Shown piece after piece: positions 34,951-43,598 of a DNA stretch of 64,000 bases. A program made the position numbers and the translations under genes. Below the pieces are notes generated by a model. It ran no database searches. It had not been told where the DNA came from and saw nothing but the letters and a program-made list of their open reading frames with translations. Within the stretch, counting starts at the first letter, position 1; every line of letters starts with the position of its first letter. This DNA is from Nocardioides pocheonensis (GTDB taxonomy: Bacteria; Actinomycetota; Actinomycetes; Propionibacteriales; Nocardioidaceae), in assembly GCF_003725535.1 (NCBI RefSeq), contig NZ_RJSF01000003.1:62001-126000 (forward strand). Reading direction: 5' to 3'.

Positions 34951-35676
34951 ATGGTGGCGCCACACGCGCTGCGCGACGGAGCTGTCGCCAAGCACGAGCA
35001 GCTCCGCGCACGGCTGGCGGAGATGTGCCGCACCTCCCTCTCGCCCGGCGACGCGCTGCCGTCCGAGCGGCAGCTGTGCGACCTCTACGGAGTGAGCCGG
35101 ACGACGGTGCGCGATGCGGTGGGCCAGCTCGTCACCGAAGGGATGCTGGTCCGGATCCACGGGAAGGGCACGTTCGTCGCCGAGCCACACGCCCGCTCCC
35201 AGCTCCACCTGGCGTCGTTCCACGAAGACATGCGGCGGCTCGGGCTCACGCCTACGACCGTGGTCCTCCTGGCCGAGACCGCCGTGCCGCCGCCGGTCAC
35301 CGTGGTCAACCTCGGCCTGCGGTCACGCGACCAGGCCCTGCACCTACGCCGCCTTCGGCTCGCGGACAACGCCCCGATCTCGGTCGACGACGCCTGGTAC
35401 AACCTCATCGAGCTTCCGGGCCTCGACCAGCTGGACCTGCACGCCTCGATCTACCAGGCCCTCGAGCAGCGCTACCAGAAGCCGGTCGACCGGGCTGAGC
35501 AGACCGTGCGCGCAGCCGAGGCGGACGACGTCGTCGCCACCGTGCTCGGGATCCGCCCCGGGTCTCCGGTCCTGAGGTTCGACCGGGTCGGCTACCACCA
35601 GGACACCCCACTGGAGCACGCCCAGTCCTGGTACCGCTCGGACCGGTACGAGCTGCAGATGTCCCTCACGCAGTAG
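34951..35676 (+). CDS. DasR-like GntR-family regulator
   Basis: This 241-residue protein has a winged helix (LPSERQLCDLYGVSRTTVRD; LVRIHGKGTFVAEP) and a UTRA domain (LHLASFHEDMRRLGL ... EHAQSWYRSDRYELQMSL). It closely resembles the first GntR protein at 29594, so the pair are paralogues. The ATG follows AAGGAGTTTGACTG, a good SD. Given its dre-like autoregulatory site and position next to ptsH/ptsI it is the better DasR candidate, but the two cannot be told apart by sequence alone. Confidence 0.9.
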   Translation: MVAPHALRDGAVAKHEQLRARLAEMCRTSLSPGDALPSERQLCDLYGVSRTTVRDAVGQLVTEGMLVRIHGKGTFVAEPHARSQLHLASFHEDMRRLGLTPTTVVLLAETAVPPPVTVVNLGLRSRDQALHLRRLRLADNAPISVDDAWYNLIELPGLDQLDLHASIYQALEQRYQKPVDRAEQTVRAAEADDVVATVLGIRPGSPVLRFDRVGYHQDTPLEHAQSWYRSDRYELQMSLTQ

Positions 35677-35765
35677 TCGCCCTGATGCCCTCGAGCACGG
35701 GGGCGCGAACCAGCCGCCTGACCCTCGGCTTCCCACGGTGAAGCGGAACTCCACCACGTTCCGAC

Positions 35766-36623
35766 TCAGGACGTGAGGAGGTCCTCGCCCTCGCGCGCGT
35801 CGAGGCGTCCGAGGATGTCCTGGACGTTGACGTCCCGAGCGAGCTGCGAGTCCAGGGACGGGGCCAGGAGCCCGCGTAACCCGGAGACCCCGGCCCACCT
35901 CCGTGGGCGGAACACCCGGGGCCTCCTTCGACGCAGGCCACCGACGATTGCTCCGGCCGCTTCCTCGGGGCTGATCCGCTTGCGCAGGAACCGCGGTTGG
36001 GTGTCGAGGAGTGCCTGGGCTGCCGGGTCCTCGTCGACGCTCTGGCGGATCATGTCGGTGTTGATCATCGCGAAGTACGCCGTGGTGACGCTGATGCCAT
36101 GACGTGCGAGCTCGACACGCAGCCCGCGGCCGAGCTGCTCGACGGCGGCCTTGCTCATCGCATACGGGATGGTGCCGGCCCCGTTGACGAAGGCGAACAC
36201 CGAGGAGATCAGCACGAGCCGACCCCGGCTCTCGACAAGGGCCGGGAGGGCAGCGCGCACCGTGTTCAGCGCGCCCGCCACGTTCACGTCGAAGAGCCGG
36301 TCGACCGTTGCCGGCGACGAGACCCGGAGCGTGGCGCCACGTGCGACGACGCCGGCATTGGCGATCACGATGTCCAGTCGCCCGGCCTCGCGGCTGATGG
36401 TCTCGACAGCCTGGGTCATGGAGTCCAGGTCGGTGACGTCCCCGACCAGGAAGCTGATCCGCTCGTCGAGCTGCGCGGCGGGATCCGGGTGATGCCGGTC
36501 GAGGACGAACACCCGGGCGCCCGCGGCGCTCATGGACCGCGCAGTGGCGGCTCCGAGGCCACGCGCGCCGCCGGTGACGAGGGCGACCTTCCCGGCGATC
36601 GAGGTGCCCGTGCGCTCACTCAC
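35766..36623 (-). CDS. Short-chain dehydrogenase/reductase
   Basis: This 285-residue classical SDR has cofactor motif VTGGARGLGAATARSM, IANAGV, and catalytic Ser-Tyr-Lys in VLISSVFAF ... IPYAMSKAAVEQL. The C-terminal extension (RKRISPEEAAGAIVGGLRRRRPRVF) is typical of SDRs acting on hydrophobic substrates. The GTG start overlaps the end of the upstream hydrolase by 8 bases. It belongs to a minus-strand group with a hydrolase, an MDR reductase and TetR regulators. Confidence 0.85.
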   Translation of the reverse strand: MSERTGTSIAGKVALVTGGARGLGAATARSMSAAGARVFVLDRHHPDPAAQLDERISFLVGDVTDLDSMTQAVETISREAGRLDIVIANAGVVARGATLRVSSPATVDRLFDVNVAGALNTVRAALPALVESRGRLVLISSVFAFVNGAGTIPYAMSKAAVEQLGRGLRVELARHGISVTTAYFAMINTDMIRQSVDEDPAAQALLDTQPRFLRKRISPEEAAGAIVGGLRRRRPRVFRPRRWAGVSGLRGLLAPSLDSQLARDVNVQDILGRLDAREGEDLLTS

Positions 36624-37461
36624 CGAGGAACTCGAGGGCTTCGGCGACGAACTCGCGGTGGTGCTGGAAGATGCCGCCGTGGCCGGAGTTCGGGTAGATC
36701 GTCAGTCGTGAGTTCGGGATCCGGCGGGCCATGTCGGCCGAGTGGCTGCTGGCGACCATGAGGTCGTGGTCGCCGTTGGCGATGAAGACGGGCTGGGTGA
36801 TGAGCGAGAGGTCGTCGGGCTCGTGGACGCCGGCTGCCCGGATGGCCTTGACCTGTGCGAGCCGGGCCTGCAGCGAGATCTTCTTGTCGCGGCCCTGGGT
36901 GCGCTCCTTGAGCCGGGGGAAGTAGTCCTTCGCGGCTTGCTTGCCCTCGGCGTCGCGGGGGAAGAACAGGAAGGTCCGGGCGTCCTTGAGCATGAGCGCG
37001 GACTTGGCGTAGGCGCCGAGCACGATCTTGTTCATCTTGTCGAGATCCCCGGCTCCACGAGGACCCGTGCCCGCGAGGATGATCCGTCGCACCAGCTCGG
37101 GCGCCTGCAGGGCGACCATCTGCGCGACTCCGCCGCCCATTGAGAATCCCAGCAGGTCGACCTGCTCGAGCCCCATCGCCTTGATGAAGGCAACGGCGTC
37201 GCGGCCCATCTCCTCGATGGTGTCCGGCACAGATCCACCGGTTGCGCCGACTCCGCGGTTGTCGAACGCGATCACGCGATGGTGGGCAGCAAGCCCGTCG
37301 ATGACCCTCGGGTCCCAGTCGTCGAGGACGGCCATCAGGTGGTGCAGGAACACCACCGGCACACCGCCGACCGGTCCGAGGTCCCGGTAGGCGAACGGCA
37401 CCCCGTCTACGTCGATCGTGCGGGTCGGCACGTTGATCCACTTCATCGTCTTCGTCTTCAT
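36616..37461 (-). CDS. Alpha/beta hydrolase
   Basis: This 281-residue hydrolase has FLHHLMAVLDDWDPRVID (oxyanion side), nucleophile Ser in LLGFSMGGGVAQMV, Asp near VFIANGDHDLMV and His in NSGHGGIFQHHREF. It is clearly a paralogue of the hydrolase at 39427: both share DWDPR/NWDPR, RGVGA, PDTIEE and SGHGGIFQ. ATG start; a TetR-type palindrome lies about 60 bases upstream. Confidence 0.88.
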   Translation of the reverse strand: MKTKTMKWINVPTRTIDVDGVPFAYRDLGPVGGVPVVFLHHLMAVLDDWDPRVIDGLAAHHRVIAFDNRGVGATGGSVPDTIEEMGRDAVAFIKAMGLEQVDLLGFSMGGGVAQMVALQAPELVRRIILAGTGPRGAGDLDKMNKIVLGAYAKSALMLKDARTFLFFPRDAEGKQAAKDYFPRLKERTQGRDKKISLQARLAQVKAIRAAGVHEPDDLSLITQPVFIANGDHDLMVASSHSADMARRIPNSRLTIYPNSGHGGIFQHHREFVAEALEFLGE

Positions 37462-37521
37462 CTGACCTCATCGGTACGGGGCGGCGTGCGTCACCGCGGT
37501 TTGATATTACGATCGGTAGAC

Positions 37522-37535
37522 TTACGTTCGTAAGA
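37522..37535. promoter_or_regulatory. TetR-type operator upstream of the hydrolase-SDR pair
   Basis: CTTACGTTCGTAAG has 6-base inverted arms around TT. It lies about 60 bases before the hydrolase start, within the AT-rich promoter gap 37462-37576, next to further half-sites (ATTACGATCGGTAG). Confidence 0.55.
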
Positions 37536-37576
37536 CATTAGATCCACGACGAGCCCTTGACAAGCCCCCGGGAGGG

Positions 37577-38590
37577 TCAGGAGCTGGCGGGCTGCATCGC
37601 GACGACGACCTTGCCCGCCTTGGTGCGTCCCTGTTCGACGTACGCCATCGCCTCGAGCGTCTGGTCGAACGGGAAGACGGAGTCGACGACCGGGCGTAGC
37701 ACGCCCTGGTCGTAGAGGGCGCCGAGCTCGCGCAGCTGCGCGCCGCTGGCGCGCATGAACAGGAACTCGTAGCGCACGCCCAGGGCCCGAGCCTGCTTGC
37801 GGACCTTGCGGCTCAGCGCGTTCATGACCAAGCCAAGGACGCCTGGGGCGCCCAGCTGCTTGGCGAATCCGGAGTCCGGGGGACCTGCGACGCCGATGGC
37901 GAGGCCGCCGGGCTTGAGCACGGTCAGCGACTTCGCAAGGTTCTGCCCACCCAGGGAGTCCAGCACGACGTCGTAGCCGGACAACACCTGCGAGAAGTCG
38001 TCCCGGGTGAAGTCCACGACGACGTCGGCGCCCAGAGTCCGCACCAGCTCGACCGTGGCGGTGTCCGTGGTCGTGGCGACGGTGGCGCCGAGGTGCTTGG
38101 CGAGCTGGATGGCGGTCGACCCGAGCCCGCCGGCGCCGGCGTGGATCAGCACCTTCTGCCCAGGGGTCACCTGAGCGCGCTCCACGAGGACCTGCCACGC
38201 GGCGAGGGCAACCAGCGGGACCGCCGCTGCCTCGTGCGGCGTGAGCGATTCGGGCTTGGGTGCGAGGTCTTCCTCGTCGATCGCGACCAGCTCGGCGAAG
38301 GTGCCGATGCGGAGGTCACGCGGGCGGGCGTACACCTCGTCACCGATGCTGAAGTCCCGCACCTTCGCGCCGACCTGGGTCACGACGCCGGCCATGTCGT
38401 GGCCGAGGGTGAAGGGCCGCTCGTACTTCAGGAGCTGCTTGAACTCCCCGTCGCGAACCATCTTGTCCAGCGGGTTGATGCTGGCGGCGGCGACCCGGAC
38501 GAGGACGTCGCGGTCGCCGACCGTCGGATCGGGGACGTCGGCGGCCCGCAGTCCGTCCTTGCCGTACTTCTCGACGACGAATGCCTTCAC
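37577..38590 (-). CDS. NADP-dependent zinc-independent oxidoreductase (quinone-oxidoreductase-like MDR)
   Basis: This protein of about 337 residues starts VKAFVVEKYGKDGL, with GHDMAGVVTQVGAKV, and the nucleotide-binding stretch VLIHAGAGGLGSTAIQLAKHLGA. No structural or catalytic zinc Cys cluster is present, as expected for the quinone-reductase branch of the MDR family. The GTG at 38590 has SD AAGGTGG five bases upstream; an in-frame TTG at 38647 is less likely because it overlaps the operator. It lies downstream of tetR on the same strand. Confidence 0.85.
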   Translation of the reverse strand: MKAFVVEKYGKDGLRAADVPDPTVGDRDVLVRVAAASINPLDKMVRDGEFKQLLKYERPFTLGHDMAGVVTQVGAKVRDFSIGDEVYARPRDLRIGTFAELVAIDEEDLAPKPESLTPHEAAAVPLVALAAWQVLVERAQVTPGQKVLIHAGAGGLGSTAIQLAKHLGATVATTTDTATVELVRTLGADVVVDFTRDDFSQVLSGYDVVLDSLGGQNLAKSLTVLKPGGLAIGVAGPPDSGFAKQLGAPGVLGLVMNALSRKVRKQARALGVRYEFLFMRASGAQLRELGALYDQGVLRPVVDSVFPFDQTLEAMAYVEQGRTKAGKVVVAMQPASS

Positions 38591-38630
38591 GCCAACCACC
38601 TTCTGAGGGTCGATCGGTCCTGTAGATGCG

Positions 38631-38643
38631 GTAACTTCGTTAT
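38631..38643. promoter_or_regulatory. ATAAC-N3-GTTAT-type operator, upstream of the MDR gene
   Basis: GTAACTTCGTTAT is one mismatch from the palindrome seen at 43532 (CAATAACTTCGTTATTG) and similar to 41871. It sits about 40 bases upstream of the reductase start. Confidence 0.6.
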
Positions 38644-38688
38644 TCAATCACAGTACGACCGTAATAACAAATAGGGAAGGGGGCTGGC

Positions 38689-39267
38689 TCAGGCCGCGGC
38701 AAGCATGGCGTGGGCGGACCGGATGCCTTCCTCAAGCACGGCGTCCGAGAGCTTCCGGTCGGACAGTGCACGCGCGAGCTGCATCGTGCCGACCATCATC
38801 GAGTACAGAGCGAGGGCTGTGCCGCGCGCCGAGTCGGGATCTTGGGGGGCCAGGCGCACGCAGATCTCGTCCAGGATCGCCTTGGCACCCTTCGTGTAGG
38901 CGCGCTTCGTCTCCTTGTCGCACCGCCCGATCTCGTCGAGGAGAGCTGCGGACGGGCAGCCTGCCTCGCGGTGCTCGCGGTGGGCGCGCGAGAGGTACGA
39001 GCTGATGAACGCCTCCAGCCCCGCTCGTCCAGGCGGAAGCTCGGCGAATTCGCTCGCCTGCCGACTGACCTCGTCGCCGACCACGGTCGCGACCAGGTCG
39101 TTCTTGGAGTCGAAGTGGGCGTAGAAGGCCCCGTTGGTCAGACCTGCGTCGCCCATGAGGATCGCGATGCCGGAGCCGTCGATGCCGTCCTTCTTGAAGC
39201 GACGGGCCGCGGTCTCGATGATCCGCCTTCGCGTCGCTTCCTTGTGCTCCTTGGTGTAGCGCGCCAA
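38689..39267 (-). CDS. TetR-family regulator (paralogue 1)
   Basis: This 192-residue protein has N-terminal helix-turn-helix ARRFKKDGIDGSGIA-LMGDAGLTNGAFYAHF and a helical ligand domain containing GCPSAALLDEIGR. It closely resembles the TetR at 41040 (MARYTKEHKEATRRRI versus MARYSNEHKEETRRRI), with the same GLTNGAFYAHF recognition helix, so the two may bind similar operators. TTG start preceded by AGGAGCG. Presumed to repress the adjacent reductase and hydrolase/SDR genes. Confidence 0.88.
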   Translation of the reverse strand: MARYTKEHKEATRRRIIETAARRFKKDGIDGSGIAILMGDAGLTNGAFYAHFDSKNDLVATVVGDEVSRQASEFAELPPGRAGLEAFISSYLSRAHREHREAGCPSAALLDEIGRCDKETKRAYTKGAKAILDEICVRLAPQDPDSARGTALALYSMMVGTMQLARALSDRKLSDAVLEEGIRSAHAMLAAA

Positions 39268-39426
39268 CGGTCGCTCCTGTTCGCATGGGAACCTGCCCAG
39301 ACGGGCACCGCGATCATTGTATGGCGATCGACAGGTATTTCGAGGATCGGGATGGCGGAGGTGTTCTCCACGCCCGCCTTCGGTTTCGACGACATGGCGC
39401 TGATGCCTCTGCTCCCGTTCCCGTGG

Positions 39427-40287
39427 TCAGTTGCTGAGGAACGCGGCCGCGACAGGGGCGAACTGGTCGTGGTACTGGAAGATGCCCCCGTGGCCGGAGT
39501 CGGGGTAGATGATCAGCTCGCTCCCCTTGATCCGGCGGTGGAGGTCCTCGGAGAGGACCGACGGCACCATCCGGTCGTTGTCGCCGTTGGCGATCAACGT
39601 CGGCTGGGTGAAGCGGGAGAGGTCGGAAGGGGCGGACCGGCCGTACTTCTGGATCGCCTTCAGCTGCGTCCGGAAGGCCCTGACGCCGATCGGCTTGTCG
39701 CGGTCTGTCGTGCGCTCCTCGAGGCGCTTGACGAACGCCTTCGCGGCGGGCTTGCCGGCGGCGTTGCGGTTGAAGAACAGGAACTCCTTCGGGTCCGAGC
39801 GGGTCAGGGTGGCGCGCAGGATGTCCCAGTAGGTGACGCCGACGACCTTGTCCATGTCCTTGCCGCCACGCGGTCCGGTCCCGGTCAGGACGAGCCTGCG
39901 AACCAGGTCGGGGTGCTTGACGACCAGGTCCTGGGCGATCATGCCGCCCATCGAGAAGGAGAAGACGTCGATCTTGTCGAACCCGAGCGCGGTGATGAAC
40001 TCGTAGGCGTGGTCGGCCGCCTCCTCGATCGTGTCCGGGACCTTGCCGGTCGAGGCGCCGACACCGCGCTGGTCGAAGGTGATGACGTGGCGGTTCTTCG
40101 CGATCGCGTCGACGATGCGCGGGTCCCAGTTGTCCAGGGTCGCGGCGAGGTGCACGAAGAACACGACCGGGATGCCGCCCTTCGGGCCGAGCTCCCGGTA
40201 GGCGTAGGTGGCCCCGGCCGTGGTGACGGTGCGGGCCGGTGCCTCGGCGTACGAGGTGATGACGGGCTCGTTGCTGGTGGTGCTCAT
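39427..40287 (-). CDS. Alpha/beta hydrolase (paralogue)
   Basis: This 286-residue protein has VVFFVHLAATLDNWDPRIVD, nucleophile Ser in VFSFSMGGMIAQDLV (first Gly of the usual G-x-S-x-G replaced by Ser), Asp in LIANGDNDRMV and His in DSGHGGIFQYHDQF. It is a paralogue of the hydrolase at 36616. ATG start with SD GGAGAT; 42 bases downstream of the SDR on the same strand. Confidence 0.88.
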   Translation of the reverse strand: MSTTSNEPVITSYAEAPARTVTTAGATYAYRELGPKGGIPVVFFVHLAATLDNWDPRIVDAIAKNRHVITFDQRGVGASTGKVPDTIEEAADHAYEFITALGFDKIDVFSFSMGGMIAQDLVVKHPDLVRRLVLTGTGPRGGKDMDKVVGVTYWDILRATLTRSDPKEFLFFNRNAAGKPAAKAFVKRLEERTTDRDKPIGVRAFRTQLKAIQKYGRSAPSDLSRFTQPTLIANGDNDRMVPSVLSEDLHRRIKGSELIIYPDSGHGGIFQYHDQFAPVAAAFLSN

Positions 40288-40329
40288 GATGGATCTCCTG
40301 TGGGGTGTGATGCGTCGATCGTGCGTTGG

Positions 40330-41043
40330 TCAGACGGCTTCGGGAAGGAATGCTGCGTAGCGCTCGGCCACCGGCTGGTGAAGGCCGCCGCGCACGGCAC
40401 GGGTCAGGTCGTCGGCGATGACCTCCAGGGCGCCGGCCTCGACGCCGTCGAGCACCTGGCGGACCACGTCCGCCGGCGCGCTCTTCGGCGCGTCGACGCC
40501 TGAGGTCATGTCGGTGTCGACGTAGCCCATGTGCACACCGACGACCTGGACTCCCCGAGGACCGAGCTCGAGGCGCATGGAGTCGGTTGCGCTCCACAGG
40601 GCTGCCTTGGACACGCTGTAGCTGCCGCCCAGGGCCAGCCACGAGAGGACGGAGGCCACGTTGACCACCACGCCGGAGCGTGCGGCCAGCTGGTCGGCGA
40701 AGGCCGAGGTCACCGCCAAGGGGCCGAAGAGGTTCACCTCCAGCTCACGCCGGAGCTGCGTGGTGTCGTCGTCCAGGACTCGCGCAGCGAGGGAGACCCC
40801 GGCATTGTTCACGACGACGCTCACGTCGCCGGCGACCTCGGCCGCCCGCACGACCGACTCGGAATCGGTGACGTCGAGCTGCAGCGGTACGACGCGCGGG
40901 TCGTGGATCTCGACCGCCTCGGGGTCGCGTGCTCCGGCGTACACCTTCGCGACGCCGCGGTCGAGAAGTTGCTGGACGAACTCGCGTCCCAGCCCGCGGT
41001 TGGCACCGGTCACGAGGGCGGTCTGGGCGGCTAGCTGGGTCAT
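40330..41043 (-). CDS. Short-chain dehydrogenase/reductase
   Basis: This 237-residue SDR has ALVTGANRGLGREFVQ, VVNNAGVSLA and the catalytic stretch NVASVLSWLALGGSYSVSKAA. The length is that of a compact classical SDR. The ATG start overlaps the upstream tetR stop by four bases, so regulator and enzyme are co-translated, and a hydrolase follows. The trio repeats the regulator-hydrolase-SDR theme of the 35.8-39.3 kb genes. Confidence 0.85.
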   Translation of the reverse strand: MTQLAAQTALVTGANRGLGREFVQQLLDRGVAKVYAGARDPEAVEIHDPRVVPLQLDVTDSESVVRAAEVAGDVSVVVNNAGVSLAARVLDDDTTQLRRELEVNLFGPLAVTSAFADQLAARSGVVVNVASVLSWLALGGSYSVSKAALWSATDSMRLELGPRGVQVVGVHMGYVDTDMTSGVDAPKSAPADVVRQVLDGVEAGALEVIADDLTRAVRGGLHQPVAERYAAFLPEAV

Positions 41044-41666
41044 CGGGATTCTCCTGTTGTCTGGTTGCGTGACGAATCGGCGACGGTCGCGTCACCGAGG
41101 AACGTGAGGGCCCGGTCGAGGCCCTGGGCGAGCGCCTCGTCGGAGAGGGCGGGATCGGTCACCGCGCGAGCGAGCTGGAGCGTGCCGACCATCATCGTGA
41201 AGAGGATCAGCGCCCTCCCGTGCGCTGACTCCGGGTCGTCGGGGGAGGAGAGGCGTTCCGCGAGCTCGTCGACCAAGTTCTTCGTGCCCGCGGTGTAGGC
41301 GTCCTTGGTCAGTTCTGCCGAACGCCCGATCTCGTCCAGAAGCGCGGCAGAGGGGCAGCCCTCGTCACGGTGATCGCGGTGCTCCGGCGACAGGTAGCCG
41401 CGAACCAGCTGCTCGACCCCGGCGACGCCCGGCGCCAGACCGTTGAGGGTCGCCGATTGCCGTCGCAGCTCCTCCTGGACGACGCTCGCAACGAGGTCGT
41501 CCTTCGAGCCGAAGTGGGCGTAGAAGGCGCCGTTGGTCAGGCCGGCGTCGGCCATCAGCGCGGCAATTCCGGAGCCGTCGATGCCGTCGCGCTTGAGCCG
41601 GCGACCGGCGGCCTCGATGATCCGCCGCCTGGTCTCCTCCTTGTGCTCGTTGCTGTACCGCGCCAT
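41040..41666 (-). CDS. TetR-family regulator (paralogue 2)
   Basis: This 208-residue protein has helix-turn-helix GRRLKRDGIDGSGIAALMADAGLTNGAF in pieces, and ligand domain with EGCPSAALLDEIGRS. ATG at 41666 chosen by SD GGAGGA and by alignment with paralogue 1; the frame is open further upstream but crosses the operator at 41734. First gene of the tetR-SDR-hydrolase operon. Confidence 0.88.
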   Translation of the reverse strand: MARYSNEHKEETRRRIIEAAGRRLKRDGIDGSGIAALMADAGLTNGAFYAHFGSKDDLVASVVQEELRRQSATLNGLAPGVAGVEQLVRGYLSPEHRDHRDEGCPSAALLDEIGRSAELTKDAYTAGTKNLVDELAERLSSPDDPESAHGRALILFTMMVGTLQLARAVTDPALSDEALAQGLDRALTFLGDATVADSSRNQTTGESR

Positions 41667-41733
41667 GCGTTCCTCCACTTGCTGGACCGGTCTACGTGCC
41701 TTCGGAGCCATCGCACCGTATGGCCGGACAAAC

Positions 41734-41743
41734 GTAATATTAC
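41734..41743. promoter_or_regulatory. Palindrome upstream of TetR paralogue 2
   Basis: GTAATATTAC is a perfect 10-base palindrome about 70 bases upstream of the regulator start, in an AT-rich island with a further GGTAACAG half-site. Likely operator/promoter. Confidence 0.45.
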
Positions 41744-41870
41744 AGGTAACAGCCAATCTTGCAAGGCTCAACGTGGTGATGCGCAGCACCTCGGAGCAGT
41801 CGAGCTGCCCGAGGGCACCGTGCAGGTGCAGACGGTTGCGCTATGACCGATGACTCTTGTGCGCGCTGGG

Positions 41871-41883
41871 ATAACAAAGTTAT
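41871..41883. promoter_or_regulatory. ATAAC-N3-GTTAT operator upstream of the SDR at 41893
   Basis: ATAACAAAGTTAT is a perfect inverted repeat with a 3-base spacer. It ends 10 bases before the SDR start, so a bound repressor would block initiation. Confidence 0.7.
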
Positions 41884-41892
41884 AGTCCGCGC

Positions 41893-42792
41893 ATGAATCA
41901 GGACCTGAGGAACCAGACGGTGGTCGTCACCGGGGCGGCGCGCGGCATCGGTGAGAAGGTCGCGCGGCTCGCCACCGCTCGAGGCGCACGGGTGGGACTG
42001 ATCGGCCTGGAGCCCGACCGTCTGCGCGACCTCGCCGAGGATCTCGGTCCCACGGCCGTCTGGAGCGAAGCCGATGTTCGCGACGGAGCCGCGCTACGTG
42101 TCGCGATCGACCGATGCGCGGAGGCCCTGGGCGGCATCGACCACGTGGTCGCGAACGCCGGCGTCGTGGCCTATGGCACCGTGCGACAGGCCGACGAGGC
42201 GGCGTTCGAGCGCGTGCTCGACGTGAACCTCAACGGCGTGTTCCGGACCCTCAAGTACGCGACGCCCCACCTGCAGCGGAGCCAGGGCCACGTGACCGTG
42301 GTCGCCTCGGCGCTGTCCTTCCTGGCGCTGCCGGCGATGGCGTCGTACGGTGCCAGCAAGTCCGGCGTCGAGATGCTCGCACTCGCCTACCGGCAGGAGG
42401 TGGCCCACCTCGGCATCACGGTCGGCCTCGTGCACCCGTCGTGGATCGACACCGACCTGGTCCGCGGAGCTGAGGTGGACCTGCCCTCGTTCCAGGCGTT
42501 GCGCAAGGAGCTCCCTTATCCCGGGAACGTCACGACGAGTGTCGACAGAGCCGCCCTCGCGATCGTCGACGGTCTCGAGCGCCGACGGAAGCGGGTCTAC
42601 GTGCCTCGTGCCGTCGGCGTCACGAGCTGGGCGAAGGCTGCGCTGAACTCCGGTCTCACCTGGCCCTGGGTCCGGCGCTTCGCGGGCCGGTGGGTCCCCA
42701 CGATCGAGGACGAGGTGGCGGCGCTCGGACGCAACGATCAGCTCGTGCCTGGCCTCGTCGCCGCGCCCGAGCCGGCGGCAGTCGAGGCATGA
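41893..42792 (+). CDS. Short-chain dehydrogenase/reductase
   Basis: This 299-residue SDR has VVVTGAARGIGEKVARLA, VVANAGVVAYG, the catalytic region VVASALSFLALPAMASYGASK, and a hydrophobic C-terminal extension (ERRRKRVYVPRAVGVTSWAK) like the SDR at 35766. ATG start just after the ATAAC palindrome. Its last 55 bases overlap the end of the convergent tetR gene. Confidence 0.85.
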   Translation: MNQDLRNQTVVVTGAARGIGEKVARLATARGARVGLIGLEPDRLRDLAEDLGPTAVWSEADVRDGAALRVAIDRCAEALGGIDHVVANAGVVAYGTVRQADEAAFERVLDVNLNGVFRTLKYATPHLQRSQGHVTVVASALSFLALPAMASYGASKSGVEMLALAYRQEVAHLGITVGLVHPSWIDTDLVRGAEVDLPSFQALRKELPYPGNVTTSVDRAALAIVDGLERRRKRVYVPRAVGVTSWAKAALNSGLTWPWVRRFAGRWVPTIEDEVAALGRNDQLVPGLVAAPEPAAVEA

Positions 42793-43472
42793 CGCCGGAG
42801 CGCCTTCTGGTGCGATCGTCGTGCACGACTCTGGTCATCGCCGAGCCCGACGGTGAGCGCGACTCCCGTCGGGAGCATCACCTCGGCGACGGGGTCGTCG
42901 AATCCGGCGAAGTGGTCCCCGAGCTCGAGGGTGATGAAACCGTGCACGTAGCTCCACAGGCCGGCAGCAACGGCGTCGACATCCATCCGAGGACGGACGC
43001 GGTCGGACGCTGCCAGCCGCCGGCACGCCTCGGTCACGTGCGCGTACGCCGCGTGGAAAGCCGGCGACTGCCCGCTGCGGAGGTCCGAGACGGCTGCCGG
43101 ACGGTACGACGCCCTGGTCGAGAGCCCGAACATCAGGTCGTAGAGGTGCGGGTTCGCCTGGGCGATGCCGCGGCAGACCAGTGCCATCGTGAAGAGATCC
43201 GCGACCGGGTCGTCGGTGACGGACGCCTCGGCGAAGGCCCTGCCGAGCTCCTCGAACCCGTGGTCCGCGACCGCGCGAACGAGCTCCGGGACGCCGCCGA
43301 AGTGGCTGTAGACGACCATGGTCGACAATCCGGTCGCCGTCGCGACCGTCCGCGCCTTCAGGGCGGCCGGCCCCTCGTCCGCGAGCAGCTGCGTCGCGGC
43401 GCGGATCAGACGCTCCGGCACGGGCACGTCCGTGCCCTCGGGCGACGTCCGGTCGGCTGTCATGCGGCTCAT
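42738..43472 (-). CDS. TetR-family regulator with TetR_C_33-like ligand domain
   Basis: This protein of about 244 residues has helix-turn-helix GPAALKARTVATATGLSTMVVYSHFGG and a ligand domain with CRGIAQANPHLYDLMFGL and YVHGFITLELGDHF, unlike the two paralogues above. Start ATG at 43472 (a second ATG at 43463 is possible). Divergent from the enoyl-CoA hydratase operon, with the palindrome at 43532 between. The C-terminal 18 codons overlap the SDR. Confidence 0.85.
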   Translation of the reverse strand: MSRMTADRTSPEGTDVPVPERLIRAATQLLADEGPAALKARTVATATGLSTMVVYSHFGGVPELVRAVADHGFEELGRAFAEASVTDDPVADLFTMALVCRGIAQANPHLYDLMFGLSTRASYRPAAVSDLRSGQSPAFHAAYAHVTEACRRLAASDRVRPRMDVDAVAAGLWSYVHGFITLELGDHFAGFDDPVAEVMLPTGVALTVGLGDDQSRARRSHQKALRRHASTAAGSGAATRPGTS

Positions 43473-43531
43473 CGTTCCACCTGACTTCCGGGCTCGGGGC
43501 GCATGGCTCTCCCTCAGGCCTTGTGGGCATG

Positions 43532-43548
43532 CAATAACTTCGTTATTG
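43532..43548. promoter_or_regulatory. Perfect CAATAAC-N3-GTTATTG operator
   Basis: CAATAACTTCGTTATTG, 7-base arms, lies between tetR (43472, minus) and the enoyl-CoA hydratase operon (43599, plus). Same core as 41871 and 38631. Confidence 0.75.
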
Positions 43549-43598
43549 TAGCAGGAGTGCGGTGGAGGCCGTGCCGAACTCACCCGGAGGAAGCAGCC

